Source: Toxoplasma gondii ME49
Taxonomy: Eukaryota > Apicomplexa > Conoidasida > Eucoccidiorida > Sarcocystidae
Reading direction: 5' to 3'
Length of the DNA: 64,000 bases
Assembly (NCBI RefSeq): GCF_000006565.2
Contig: NC_031478.1
Location: 5,728,212-5,792,211 of the forward strand
In this document: in pieces, positions 31,754-44,351 of the stretch
How positions within the stretch are numbered: position 1 is the first letter of the stretch
Layout of the letters: every line of letters begins with the position of its first letter
Position numbers and translations under genes: made by a program
Notes under the pieces: generated by a model
The model's database searches: none
Seen by the model: the letters and a program-made list of their open reading frames with translations, nothing else
Told to the model about the DNA's origin: nothing

Positions 31754-34700
31754 CGTGTTTTGGGTTCAAGAGCTGCAATGCTTTCCGTCGCCGTGACAAT
31801 TGCAAGTGTCCGCCCCGCTCACAAAGATGAGCCGCTACTCTGCGTCACGATGACATCATTTGCAGCAAAGTGCGCACGTCCAAGACATGTCTGTCCACAC
31901 ATGGAAAAACAGATGAGTTGTGTGCATATCCAGCCGAAAAATTCGGTGTTTGCCGCTCGCCCGGCGTCAAAATGTGTCGTGCGAACCACACAAAGCTATC
32001 CACATCCAACTGGCAGACACGGTGTACATACACCTGAGGAGAAACGCAGCGCAAAGAGACCTGACTCGACGACGCTGACCTGGACACGGCCGCAGAGACA
32101 ACTCGGTGCGCGGATGGCTAAAACAGGGATGTGGTGCGAGTTTGCAAAACGGAGAACGCGAAGCAGTGTGCAATAGCAGCGCAGCGTTTATTCGTGATGG
32201 CCAACGCGTCTATCACCGCAATGATTATCGGTGAAACCTTGCTTGGAACACGACATAGCGAGCGGGACGAGCGTGTCTCGAAACCGAAGAGCAGCTCCGG
32301 ATTTTCTCCAGAGAACATGCGAGAACATATTAACGTGTGACAGGGAGAACAATCTCACGGATATCCTTTCTTTGACGCAGCTATTTAGCGGAATGAGGAA
32401 TGGAGAAACCTGCTCGCCTGGTACCCGTGAGTACATGGACGAAAAGATGTGAGGGGCATATCGACCGGCTGTGGTATTGCACGGTTGCCTTTACTCTTGA
32501 CAGGTCTGACGTTTGAAACAGCAAGAAACGGAGCTGCAAAGGAGTGCGGTTCGATGTGTACATCGTCAAGAGTGTCTTCTAGAAAATCGGCAAACCTCAT
32601 CAACAACGCAATTTGACGTGCTCGAAAAAGGGACTGGGAACCAGACATTTTTTTATCGCCTGCATGCGCTGATCGCGGTAGCCTGTGGCACACGGGCGGC
32701 GCTGTCGCAACGAAGAAGTGGCGTAGAGCAGCAGGACAACGAACAAAGTACAACGAAGCAGAAAAACTCTACGAAGCGAAAAACCCCACCTAGATCTAGA
32801 ACACGGAGGTGACAGTGCCTTCTCGAGGTTCACCTCTGCAAACTTGCATGGAAAACAAGGGTAGGAACTACGAGACACGACAGGGGCAGGGGAAACTTGC
32901 TTGACCTGCCTGGGTTTTGACGAGTCAACACATTCTTTTAGACCGTGTCGGAAAACCGCCGCTTTGTACGTTTCTTCGCAGAATATTGTTCATTTTTCGA
33001 GACGTGCACTTCGGGTGGTCTCGTAGAAAGAGTGAAGGAGCGGCGTGAAGTTCTGTGCACCAAGTCTGATATGTCGCGAGCCTGATCTGGAGCAAAAAAA
33101 AACGTGCCGTTCGCGAATTGAAATATAAGCTGAATGGGGAGTTTGGGAGTCACTTTGCGCAGCGAGCTCGTAAACAGGAATTAGGACGTACCAGGAACAA
33201 AGAGGTGTACCACCTCCGTTTGCGGTGGAAGAGGACGCATAATACCGGCACAGAAGAAGCGTCACAAAGATGCCTGAATAACTGTGTGCATCGCTGCCGA
33301 CTGGAAAAGCCAACTCTTTTGAGACAAACAAAGTTTCTCCTCCTTGCTCACTGCCGCAACCGCCTCGTCGACCAGGGCTGGCTGCAGTCGCGTCCAGCAG
33401 TGCCACTGTCTGGCTTTCACAGTACGTGGAGGAAAAAGGCTTTGGCCGGCCTAAGCGAGGCGCGGTGGTGTCCAGCCCATCTACATAGATTTTCAGTTGT
33501 CGAGAGTCAGTCCGTTGAGCGTTGGCTTTTGCCGGGGCGGCTAAGACGGCTAAGCGTGTGACTTCGTTCAAGAACGTAAAGGGAGCTTCGAAAAAGTGCA
33601 GACCAAAAGGCGACCTGAAAGGCACGTCTAAGCTCTGTTGCGGTGGTGCTTGGAGTGGGAAGTTGCCTAGAAGATATCAGGAGAGTCTGGTTTCGAGAAG
33701 GTGTAAGTGAGATGGGAAAGGTGTTCCATAGCAATCCGTTTCCGTCGCTCTTGAGGTATCCATCTGAAAACTCTAGTTCTGATACGAGAGAACAGCTGTG
33801 GAATCGTAAGAACTATGCAGAAGGAAAGTGCAGTTGACGCTGTCGGATTCTTTTTTTGCCAGTGCAAAGCAAGCAAGCGTTGCTTGCCAAAAACACTCAG
33901 AGCCACGAGAGACACTTGTGCAACGTAGATGGACGCACCTACCAACAAGGCGTTTTGTGGGAGCGCCGGTATTCCGACCAAAGTGGATCTCTGTCTCCAG
34001 AAGCGTCACAATTTGTTGCTATCGTGACCATGGGTAGAGTTTATCCGACCAAACCAGAAAATCTGAAAAGGGCTGAGCTACCGTGATGGAAAAAATAACA
34101 GCCATCGCTTGCTGCTTCGGACGGGTTCGTGGGTCAGGTTTTTGAGTCGATGTCTCGTATAGCAATCAGTGGCTGTTGGCGAGGTGCGTATTTTTCAATC
34201 AATCATCAGAAACTGCGGTATCCATAGAATTTGGTGTTATGTATATAAGACCTGCAGTTTTCTCCGTGGTCAGATCGCTGAACGTGGACTGGAACTTCGC
34301 ACTCCCCGGTAACTGCTTTTTGCCGGGGCGCGAACTCCTCGGAGACACAGAGGGGCGGCCTGTCTGTCGTGTGCTGTCTCAGCGTGACCCTCTGAATGTC
34401 CACAAACGCTTATATGACACCGAAACAGAGGTGTCAAAGTGTCGGCTGCTTTTCGCGAAAGAACAGGATCTACGAGCGGAGATCAGATCTTGGTGTTTCC
34501 CCATCCAAGCATTCGTTGCAGTATTTTGAACGAGACGATCTAAAGAGCTACTTGCTTGTGTTCGGTGATGTTTCTCAGATGCAATTGGTGCTTTTGGTAT
34601 CTCCTTGAGTAAGGGCCTTTGGCTTATAAGAAAGATGGAATTATTTCTGACAAAGCGGAGGGTCGCTGAAAATCTACATCGTATATCTGTCGCGACCATG

Positions 34701-34870
34701 ATCTAGAGAGATCGTTCTCCTTTCCATATCTCTGGATGTTCCGTCAAGTGGAAAAACATCGCTTTTGAAGAAGGCGCATCATCGACATATTTCGAGTTCT
34801 CAATTTCCCTCCGTTTTATCTTGTCTCCTTTAGTCTGTCGTTCTCGCCTTCTTGTTGGGCTGCAGTCAGA
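31754..34870. other. Divergent intergenic region (RAP gene / unknown helical gene)
   Basis: About 3.1 kb between two genes transcribed away from each other, so it should hold both promoters. A clean GGTGTACATACACC palindrome lies at 32021-32034. Composition changes here: CT/GA low complexity and TA microsatellites disappear. No exon is recognised. Short open frames lack splice support. Confidence 0.5.
32021..32034. repeat. Dispersed palindrome GGTGTACATACACC
   Basis: Perfect copy followed by TGAGGA, as at 14678 (TGAGCT). Confidence 0.6.
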
Positions 34871-37800
34871 ATGCCGGGTGTGTACGCAAAGCCGCCAAAG
34901 CGGTCGGAACTGTCGAAAGAGGTGACCTTCATCCTCTCATTACTGGAGAAAAAACGAAGAGAAGGGGCCTGGGCGGAGGTGATGAATACATGTGTGGCGA
35001 TGCTTCTTGATTTGTTCGCGGCAGAAAGGTCGAAAGCACGAGCAGAAGCAATACATGAGAAAGAGAAACATGACCGCGAGAGAGCAAAGGGTGCAGGGAC
35101 CGGGGGGCAACGAGAAATACCTTTGTCCGAATTCGAGGCCAGAAAAGAGAGAGACGTTGCAGAGGTGTTTTTTGTGGGCGGCGTCCACGCAGTATTCTGC
35201 GATATCCTGCAACATGCGAGCGGCAATAGCGAGATCGGCGACATCATGCCAATTCTGGCGGTAAGGTTGAACAGCTCCTCCTTTCTACGATCCCTCTGAC
35301 CCTGGTGGGGAAGAAACGACTGGTACGGAGAGATGTTTCAAAATTCGTCTGAATCGCGTGACGTAGGATCATATTCTTTACCACGAGCAGCAACATTTTG
35401 CTTGATGAACCCGGTCCAGCTGGCGCCATTATAACAGGCAAACGTCGGTACGCAGAAACCGTTGAGAGTTTGTAGAGAACCCCCCGGGCTTTCAAGCCCT
35501 CTCTGTTTTGTTAGTTTCTCTGCAATTGGTGTCTCTTAGGAGTATCAGACAATGCTGCTTACTGAGGTCGATCCGTACGACGATGACATTGGCACGCTGC
35601 CACTCCTGGTTTACTTCCTCTCCGAGCGTCACCACTTCTACGTGGACATTCACTGGCAACATCATGAGTTGACACTTCTTCAACGGTTTCTTTCCGCGCT
35701 TTTGGACCTCCTGAGGACACCACCAGATTTGGCGGGGACTCCTGCCCTATCGTATGATGCGGAAGTCCACAACACCAGTAGTTCAGAAACTTCCGGCGTT
35801 TCAAAATCCGCCTGGGAAATCCAGGCCTCCTGCCAGCCAGAGCAGACACGGGTAGCGGCTGCGAAACTCATATACAGAACCCTTTTCGCCTACCCGCCAC
35901 ATCGCGTGGTACGTCCATTGTTGCATATCGTTATTTGTAGGGCAAGCAGCCAGTGAAATGTAGAACTCGTCTTTCAAACACTGTGGATGTGTCTGTGTCT
36001 GGCATGAGAAGCGATTCCAGGGCAGCGTATCAACGCTCTTGATAGTTAACGCCGAAAGTAGTTTTTGGAGGAAAAGCGTTGCCAGTGGCACCCTCCTCGA
36101 CGTTCACGCTTCTACATGGCGCAAAGGTCAACGCGAAATACGGGCGACCACACGCACTTCGTCAATTACGTTAAATCAGTCCATGACATAATGTGAGCAG
36201 CTTGCAGTTTTAGGCGTGTCTGTTTTCTCGAGACACGCCCGCGAATTCTTACGCATAGGGGAGCCCTCTCCGCTTCCTTTCCTCTCAGGTCAGTCGCATG
36301 GCAGCAGTCTTCGACCGTGATCATTGTCAGATCTTAACTGAAGGTCTACAACGCCTAGAAGGCCTCTGGACATCTCCAAAAGGACTTACACACATTGCCC
36401 AGGCAAGCGGCACCGCAGAACTAGACACTACCACATCTTCATTTTGTCTTTGTTTTTTCGCTGTGTCTTTTGTAAACTTACACGCGGTGACACCAACAAG
36501 ACATGTGGATGTTGCTTGGGAGTGGTCCCTTTTTGCATGAAGCGAATTCGAGTTGTGAGATCCGTTTCCATCCAGAGCAGATACCCGAGGAGCACCCTCG
36601 CAAGAATCAGCTTATTTCCAGTTAGACTCATCGCTGCCTTCCTGCGCTCGCTTCGCCTATTGTATCTGTCCGATACGCTTTGCACTGTCTGTTTCTTTCC
36701 TCAAAGACTCTTGCCTCAGTGGCACTCTTTGGTCTCGGCCCCCCTCTAGTCTCTGCGCTGATACCGGCATCTCTGCTCTGGGTAGGGGCTTCGAATCTCA
36801 TACGAGAAACAAGGTGAGCAAGGCGCCGGTATCTTCCTCCAAAGTGGTGACGTTTGCGTGTTTTACTGCTGTGAATAAAATGAGATATTGCAAATCCAGC
36901 TCGTAAATCTGGTACAACCGCTGTTTCCGTCATAACTGAGACAAATCAGTTCCATGCACACGGCCGAACAGAAAAAAATGGACCGACGACTAGCCAGCAC
37001 TCACTGGTTTGATCATGCTGCCAGGACTTGCGAACCTAGGTATGAAATGTGAACTTTCAGAATTGGCTCTTCACGATTAGTGTCACTTATCAAACAACTT
37101 GCCGTTCCTGTCTGCAAAGAACTGTCGTGCAAGAGGCATCCGCTCTGCACCTGCTGAATAACACTTCTTTTAGTTTCAATAGTCCCGAGCAAGGTGAAGT
37201 ATGTTCCGCAGAAAAGGGACTGCAGTGCCGATGGGGGGTTTCTTAGTCCTAGCCGGTCGCCCGAAATGTAAACGGCGATTCCATCTCACCCCGAGGGCAG
37301 TCAGTTGAAGGATCATTATGTGAGTATCCTTTATGCGTGACCGCCTTTGATGACAATGCTTCAGTCTCTGCACATGAAATACCACGAAGGAGCTGTGTTC
37401 ACGAGTATATTCGGCCATCCGTTCCCCGTGGGGTTTGACTGCTGGTACAGGTGTCCTTGCTCACCTTGTGAACTCCAGCGACGACTGCTAAAAATCAGCC
37501 GTAACAGAGATGAAATCGGAGTAGTGCAAGCGGCCAAAGACAAAAAGCAAATTTGTGTCTCGCTTGTCCGAGGTGGTGGCCCGGGCCTCCTTCGACAAAT
37601 CTTCCGAACAGCAGCTGAACTGAGACGACGAACGAGTAAGACGGAGAGGCGCGTCAGAGAGCACACACCGGAGATGTGACCTCTGTGGCATTATGAAAGT
37701 CGCGCTCCCACAGTCTCATGTGGTGTTTGTCGATAAGGTTTTGCGTAGATTTCGTGGTGCTTCTTTCGATTTTCTGTAGGTAGCGTCTCTGAACAGAAGA

Positions 37801-40336
37801 CCGAGGATCCCACCAGCACACAAGACCAATGGTAAGGCTGAGCCGAATGGTTAAGTGTGTCTTGGTAGGGTGCGTCACTCAGCACGTTTTAGGAAAGCGT
37901 AGAGCGAGTTATTTGGGCACTCGACCAGACGCTTGCCCATTGCCATGTCGAAAGAAATCCAGATCGTAAGCAGGCATGTGTTGACGACAGATACTGCACT
38001 GTAAAGTCTTCGATCCCCTTATTTTCCTGCAGCTACCTCGACCAGGCACTTCAGTTTGCCTCGTGGACGCTCCTGCTATGCTCTTGGCCATACGAAGAGG
38101 TGCACGGTGGAGAAAGTATTTTGGCGTACGATAAATGCTCGTTGCTAGTAAGTCTGCCTGGCAAGGAGTCAGAGAACCAGAGTAACGAATCAGGAAAGAC
38201 GAGGGCGCGCTACCGTTTTATGCAGGTTTAAATCTCACTGCAAATCCTGCTGTCTTCGAAGACGAGGCAAATTCCAATACCAGGCTTACACTTGGAATCG
38301 ATATACACAACTTGTCTTTCGTCGGAGAGACTGGTTTCAGAGCTCCCACACTGGACAAACCAGTGTGTGTTGGGACGCTGTGTCGGGGCCTGTGTGGGTC
38401 ATTAGAAGCAATGCAGAAGGATATCTTTGATTTCTAATCGGGGTGTCTTCGGCAGCTCATTAATACTATTACACTCTTGAAACATTGAGAATTCTCCAGC
38501 TCCACTCGTTTGTTGGAGCACCGGGTGGCGTTTGTCTGCGGGCTCTCAATAGTGCGTCGTCCCACCCTAACTTAGCCAACCGTTCTGTCATTGGTCCGTG
38601 CATCCTCCCAGACCAAAAGCCTACAGCTGTATAGTTGACTATCGGGAGTGTCCACGTCAGCATGCTATCTTACTACTGACTGTATTAGTAGCGGGTAGCC
38701 CCAATTCTGATACAAACAGGGGAGTGACAGATTTGTCACCATATATTATGTGCTCCTGAGCAGGATGCTGCCCTGGAATGCTTTCCAGTCAGTGACGCGG
38801 GCTTTCTTGAGTCTGCTTCTTCCTTGACCCTTCCTGGAGCGAGCTCTCTACTCTCTGTTCTCCTACATTTACTACTGAGACTGCCACAAAAGGCACGGAC
38901 TCCACTTGCTAAGAAGATCAATCTCGTTTTTCGGCCGGTACTTCAACATTTATCTAGAAGAATCGCGGAGAGAGATCCCTACCCCGCTTCGGCGAAGTTC
39001 TTTGCTGAGTCTGCGGACACTGTGTCCAATACGCCTAGCCAGGGGAGCCAAGGCACATCAGGTCAGGAGTGAAAGGAATGTTCTGTGGCAGAGAGGCTTC
39101 GCATGCAATGACAACTGTGATGCTGCTGCAGACAGCTTCCGGCAGTGGCTTTGATGTCACAGAATGGCATATCTTTCTGTCTTCAGAGGGCGAAAGTCCG
39201 ATCCCTCGTATCGTGTCATGTTCACTCGGTAAGGAGCATGAACTGAGGGTTTTTGTGTGATTTCCTTTACTCAGCGGAATCTAAAGCTGTGGGCGTTAAA
39301 GAGCAACACCCTGCTGACGCACAGCCAACGGTCGAGTTCTTGCTGCTCACCCCGTTGTTTATGGGACTGTTGCAGTCCATGTTTGCTGAGGAACTCAACG
39401 AGCGAACTCCTTGCAAGAAAGAGAGCCTTCAAAACGCGTCTGAGAAGGAACCTCACAGCCCTCGCGCAGCCACAACTGATGAAATTAATGTCACAGCAGA
39501 CCCGCAAACGCACGCGCTTGTTGGTTTAGGCATAGCCGCTTGCCAGTCTCTTCTCGACATGTATGAATACTTGAGGCCACTCCTGAATACGTGGGAAGGT
39601 CTGGAGTCGCAGCATTGTTTCGTCGAGCACAAGGGCACCAAAGAACCCGCTACACAGAAGCCGTTTTTGCCGTCTAGGGAATGTCTGCCTCCCTCAACAA
39701 CTGTTAGCCTAATGCCCGGTTTCGACTTCAGGGGATTTTACTACAGCCTGGTCAGCGCCATGCTGACGCTTCTGGGAGGCATGCTGTTGCAGTCTCTACC
39801 GGAAAGAAGATGGAGATTTGCGGAAAACCCTGCGGCGAAGGCTGGTGGCTCAGCGGCGATAGGGGGTCTCGCATCAGCTGCAAGGAAACTTCTAGATTTT
39901 CAAAAGAAGGTAAGATTGTCCAGTGGGTATATCTGTTGGAGGTCGCGCTCCGGAAGGCACACCTACTCTGTAGCAGGTATTTTCGCTGAATCTAAAATCA
40001 CCCAAAAGAAGTACCATAAGGCCTTCTCTGACAAGAAATTATTACTGCTAGCATGATGTTGTTACATTGTTAATGGATGAACAGGAGTTGAGTGAAGGCT
40101 GCTCTTACATCAAGAACGCTGCCAATATCGTGATCCTTCGCGCTGAGCAAGCGTCGGCTCTGCTTCTAAGAGAGGAAGCTCAACTCAAGACCCACAAAAT
40201 GCATGTTGTCGATGGTGACTCGTGGGCAGACGAAGAGCATGGCAGCGATTTCAGAAGAACGCTATACAACCATGAGAATGAACCTTGTGAACAAGGCGTG
40301 GTATCCAGAGAGCCTCGGAAAGAAAGGGATCCTTGA
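34871..40336 (+). CDS. Unrecognised alpha-helical protein, multi-exon
   Basis: Firm exons: 34871-35260 (ATG; starts MPGVYAKPPKRSELSKEV), 35540-35908, 36289-36402 (GC donor), 36707-36781 and 37061-37193. After a part I cannot resolve come about 38810-39061, 39275-39909 and 40085-40336 (TGA). Phases agree wherever neighbours are defined, including the phase-1 join at 39061/39275 (..GTS|AESKAVG..). A possible exon, 38034-38096, lies in the unresolved middle. The visible product, over 550 residues, is mostly amphipathic helix with Leu-rich segments (LLQRFLSALLDLLRTPP; LLSVLLHLLLRLPQ; YYSLVSAMLTLLGGMLLQSL). This suggests a HEAT/ARM-like solenoid, but no family was identified. There is no signal peptide, and the hydrophobic stretches are short for membrane spans. 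The C-terminus is charged. Function unknown. Confidence 0.65.
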
Positions 40337-41111
40337 ACAACGCCATGTGTAGATTCTACAGAGACCGGATACAAGTCCTCGGCAGACTGAGGTGTGTCTG
40401 TGTGACTATTGAATATTTCCGCGGCTACAAGTCTAATGCAGTAGACTGGCGTAAACACTGATTTCTTCGAATGCAGGCTGCGTTGCAGCATCTTTCACGT
40501 TGTGTCCGAAAAAACTTGAAAACTTTAACTGATTTTGCTTGGACAAAGCGGGATCCGGAGCATTGCCTAAACTATTTCGGTTACGAATAACGGTCGAGGG
40601 ACGGTAGAAGCATCCAGTGGATCTGACCTAGTCGCTTCTGTGTAAGGAATCAGCGATTGAGCGGCACATGATATAGGCTCGCTTGTCGTGCACCAGTCCA
40701 CGGAACCTCTTCGGCGGCAGCCTTCATCAACCCCTACGCACTTCATGGTCAAAAATATTTGGAAGTGTGGGCTGCGACTTCATGCAGAGACCGTGGGGGC
40801 ACAGAGCAAGAAACCTCCCATATCGGTTTTCCTCATAAGAAATTTTATTTTATGGAGGCGAGTTTGCGAAGGGTTCTCATTGATTTGCTAGGAAGCCAAC
40901 GCACACTGGAAAGATAAAACGATTCGAAGTTAGACTCACACGAAGATATGTGACCAACAGCAGACTGAATTTTCCCGGCGGGAGCATCTCTGAAAGGGGA
41001 AAGCTCATACCCGTCCGAGTACGTCACCACGCTGAGGCACCGAGATCGCCGGTCGTGCCTCTTCGCGTAGTCAGCCAAATAGAGGCCCCGCATCAGCGAG
41101 AGCGCACCCAT
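40337..41111. other. Convergent intergenic region
   Basis: About 775 bp between two genes that end toward each other. It presumably carries both 3' UTRs. Nothing else seen. Confidence 0.5.
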
Positions 41112-41879
41112 TTACATCCTCTTCCCAACTGACATGTGAATGCTCAGTGGCGCATCAGGGTCGAAGAAGTTCCCCATAGCAGCAGATTGAGCGACGAACA
41201 TCTCGTGAATAGGGGAATTCGCCTGATATTCCAAGGATTTCAGGTGTAATGTGACTTCTTCCTGCCTCTTCGCGAGTTTCTCAAGGAGCTTGGAGCATTC
41301 CTTCAGGGACTTCCGCAGAAGGTGGGAATTTTCTGACCGCAGCGCGCTCGCAAGGTCTGCAGGCGCTTCGTTTAATTCAATGAGTTCCAGCAGCTTCTCG
41401 GGGTGCTGCTCGCTCGGGAGGCGCTCCAGCTGATGATATTCGAAGGCTAGCTGCTGCTTCATCTCCTTCAGACTGGTCAACTCTGCCCGGAGAACGTGCC
41501 GGCTGAGTTCGCCCATTCTGTGCTGCTCCACCATAGCTTCCAATTGCTGCTGGCGGTTAACCAGTTGCTGTACTAGTTCCCTGTATCTCTGTTGTTTTAC
41601 AGCCACGTTGTAGTCCCGCAGAAGGTGGCGCACGGCAAGATCAAGTCTATTGTAGATCCTCCACATGTCAACGAACGCTGCGCTAGCCTTTTTGTATTCA
41701 TACATGTAGTTGAATGCGGAGCGATCTGAGCTGGCCTTGCCCTTTTCCTCCGAGCTGGCCTTGCCCTTTTCCTCCGAGCTGACCTTGCCCTTTGCTCCCG
41801 AGCCGTCGCCTGCCTTGGTAGGTTCACCCCGAGCCAGAGAAATCGAGGCAGCAAGAAGGACCCAGAAAAGGACGCGCAT
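41112..41879 (-). CDS. Secreted coiled-coil protein, 255 residues, intronless
   Basis: ATG at 41879, TAA at 41112. The N-terminus (MRVLFWVLLAASISLARG) is a clear signal peptide, with likely cleavage after ARG. Next come three copies of an 8-residue Lys/Ser/Glu repeat (GKASSEEK type, from a 24-bp DNA repeat at 41728-41799). From about residue 60 to 230 there is heptad-rich helix full of Q/E/K/L (e.g. LVQQLVNRQQQLEAMVEQH), predicted coiled coil. The tail is short (MSVGKRM). There is no transmembrane segment after the signal, no cysteines to form a disulphide-rich domain, and no KDEL. In this kind of parasite such a layout fits a dense-granule, rhoptry or other exported protein, or an ER/Golgi luminal one. 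I do not recognise a named family. Confidence 0.75.
   Translation of the reverse strand: MRVLFWVLLAASISLARGEPTKAGDGSGAKGKVSSEEKGKASSEEKGKASSDRSAFNYMYEYKKASAAFVDMWRIYNRLDLAVRHLLRDYNVAVKQQRYRELVQQLVNRQQQLEAMVEQHRMGELSRHVLRAELTSLKEMKQQLAFEYHQLERLPSEQHPEKLLELIELNEAPADLASALRSENSHLLRKSLKECSKLLEKLAKRQEEVTLHLKSLEYQANSPIHEMFVAQSAAMGNFFDPDAPLSIHMSVGKRM
41728..41799 (-). repeat. Three 24-bp tandem repeats in a secreted-protein gene
   Basis: Units at 41728-41751, 41752-41775 and 41776-41799. The first two are identical and the third has a few substitutions. In-frame, they encode the 8-residue repeat after the signal peptide. Confidence 0.9.
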
Positions 41880-43311
41880 CTTGGATGAGAGAGAGACGCA
41901 GCAAAAGTTTCAAGCTACACAGACCGTAGTTTGTGCGTCGAGCGCCCGCAGAAGCCTCTCAGGGAGACCGCGTTCTGCCTTCTCGATTCGACGCACTGTT
42001 ATGCCAGGATGGTCACGGACAGGCCAACGGCGACAAGTCGGACCTGGTGAAAATGGAGGTTGAAGCAACCCTTACTAGTCGAAGTCACCCGATAATGTTG
42101 CAAAGCACGCTTCACATTTGAGCAATGGATGTCTCTTGATCATAGGCCACACATCCGCCTCACCAACATGGTGACCGACGGGAAATCACCGCCAGTCGCT
42201 AGTCGACCGTCTTGTGGTGAGGGTTCACACTGCGTCGCAGCGAATTTTGAAAAAACTCCCTGTGGAGGCGAAAAAGTCGACGTATGAGTATGTGACAGGA
42301 CAAGGACAAAGATACGCGAAAAGCGTTTTGGCGTGCTCAGACTGTCAATTCTTTCGAGAGTTAGCGCAGACAAGGCAGCTGCCATTCCTCAGCAGCGGTT
42401 TCTCACCGACGACGTCACCTTTAAGAAGATGGTGTCTGCATCGTGCGAAGAATGAAGTGCCTTCAAGTGGGCAACAATGTTCAACATTAAGCACAGGCTG
42501 ATCCAGCACGCTGTCGACAGAAGAAGCTGCGGAAAATTCCAGAGAATCCGCGGCGTATTTCCAGTATCGGCGCTTGGCAGACCGCGGACTCAACGGCAGC
42601 ACGGTTCTGATGCCAAGCGGCCAACGGGGTCGCGCATGCAGCGGGCTAGTTTGGAGAGCGCCTCCATCAGCCTCTCTTGAGGTCAGATATCCTCTGTAGC
42701 ATTTGCCTTCGGGCCTCAAAAGGAAGCTTGCAGTGTGTGTTCCCGGGCCTCAGAATCGACACGGTAGATTCACCGTGTGAATTTTCACATTGTGACTTCG
42801 CAGAAGCGGGTACAAGACATGTCTGCCACCTTCGGCGACAGCTAGTTCGGTAGAAAACACTGAAATCTGTTTTTTCGAATTGCGTGGTAGCTCACCGGCC
42901 CTTCGATTCGAACCGCTTGGCATCATTCGTCAACAACGACGGCTCACCTGGTGCGCTGAAGAAAATGTTGTGACAAAGGGTGGCCTGTTTTCCCCGCCTC
43001 CCGTAACGAGTGGTATGTGCATATGGCGAGCGGTGACTCGTGTCTTGCGGGTGAAAGAGAGTCTTCGCCAACAACTGCGGTTGTTCCCAGCACATATGGC
43101 GTCTTCCGGAGCCCAGATGCGGCGTTGCAGTCACTCACATTTAGGTATAAGATATGTAGTGTCGTCTTAATTCAACACAACGCCAGAACCTCACGACTAC
43201 AAACCCGCGAGTCTGCCGTCAAACCCCCACCGTAAGGATCCCTTCGTGCGAGCTGCAGGCTGTTGAAGACGCAGGCGAGACGACCCGCTTCTGGTGCCGA
43301 CTCAGTGACCA

Positions 43312-43825
43312 AAATGTTTTCCTACTGCTGTGGGCTGGGCATGCATCAAGACCGGATCCACGCCGCTTCTTGTGGAGCAGCGAACCAGGTCTGCGCACCA
43401 ATTTGTGAGCCACAGGTTGTCCTCATCGATAACCTTGAGCTCGCCGTCCACGCAGAGGACCAAGTTGCCTACTATGACTTCATGCACTTGAACAGCACGC
43501 CAGTGAAGGCGACTGATAGGGTACGCCAGTCCCGCTTTCTGAAAAAATATCTTGTGCATACAGGGAAATGCTGTTCAGCCACGAAAGTTTGATCCAAGAC
43601 ATGACCGTTTGTCTTCTATGTTGTCGGCCCTTCCCCAGTGGCATCTCTGGACAGAAGAAAACACTCTGTGAGGTGCCTCGCTCAAGTCGTTACGGCCACA
43701 GAGGAAGCAACTTTCTGTGGTACTTTATTTCGCGGTGCAGGTTCTCAAGCGGGACCCAACCGCCAGTGCACCTTCTCAATTCGAGAACTCCAGCAAAGGA
43801 AGCGATCCACGAATGTCGTCCGCTG
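43312..43825 (+). CDS. Possible hypothetical gene (exons uncertain)
   Basis: ATG at 43312 begins MFSYCCGLGMHQDRIHA and stays open to a GTACGC donor after ...KATDR. A second protein-like stretch (about 43636 to 43825, containing ASLDRRKHSVRCLAQVVTA and CTFSIRELQQRKR) follows a CCCCAG acceptor and ends at a GTACAG donor. The phases of these two pieces do not agree as drawn, so at least one boundary is wrong. No family recognised. Confidence 0.25.
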
Positions 43826-44054
43826 CAACAGGTACAGTGGCAAGGTGGATGTAGGCTTTCCACCTCTTTAGGCACAAGGCAGTTCTCAAAAGTCCCGTGT
43901 TTATGTGTGCGTGGGGGGGTGCCTACTTGTCTCCAATCTTCCCTCTTCCTGGCCCGAAGCGTGTTGGATATTCAAGAAACTTTTTTTTGTGAAACGGTAT
44001 GTGGCGGTTGACTCCCATTGTATCTGCGCCGGCCGTTTGTGAGCAGCCTCAACC

Positions 44055-44351
44055 ATGGAAGAGCTCGACGAAGATTCTTATCCTGACGCCGTCTCGGAGC
44101 ACAGATCGCAGGTGGAATGTGGTGTAGCCCGTCAGCCGCATACAGCGCCTGACAAAATCTGTTTATCTGTTCGCCCAGTATCTCAGCAACATTCGCCCTC
44201 TTTCACTTGTGCAACAATTCCTACGGCTGCGCACTTTCAGACTTCGCTAAGCATGCACAGGCAGCGCAGCAGTGGGCCGGAGTGGACCCGTTCTGCTGTG
44301 TCTCGTCTGTCCGTGCCTTCTGAAGAAATGCATCAAAAACACTTGGACTAA
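44055..44351 (+). CDS. Possible small hypothetical protein (98 codons)
   Basis: Open frame from an ATG in good context (CAACCATGG), starting MEELDEDSYPDAVSEHRSQ and ending at 44351. The acidic N-terminus and lack of low complexity make it plausible, but no similarity is recognised. It could be part of a spliced gene. Confidence 0.25.
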   Translation: MEELDEDSYPDAVSEHRSQVECGVARQPHTAPDKICLSVRPVSQQHSPSFTCATIPTAAHFQTSLSMHRQRSSGPEWTRSAVSRLSVPSEEMHQKHLD

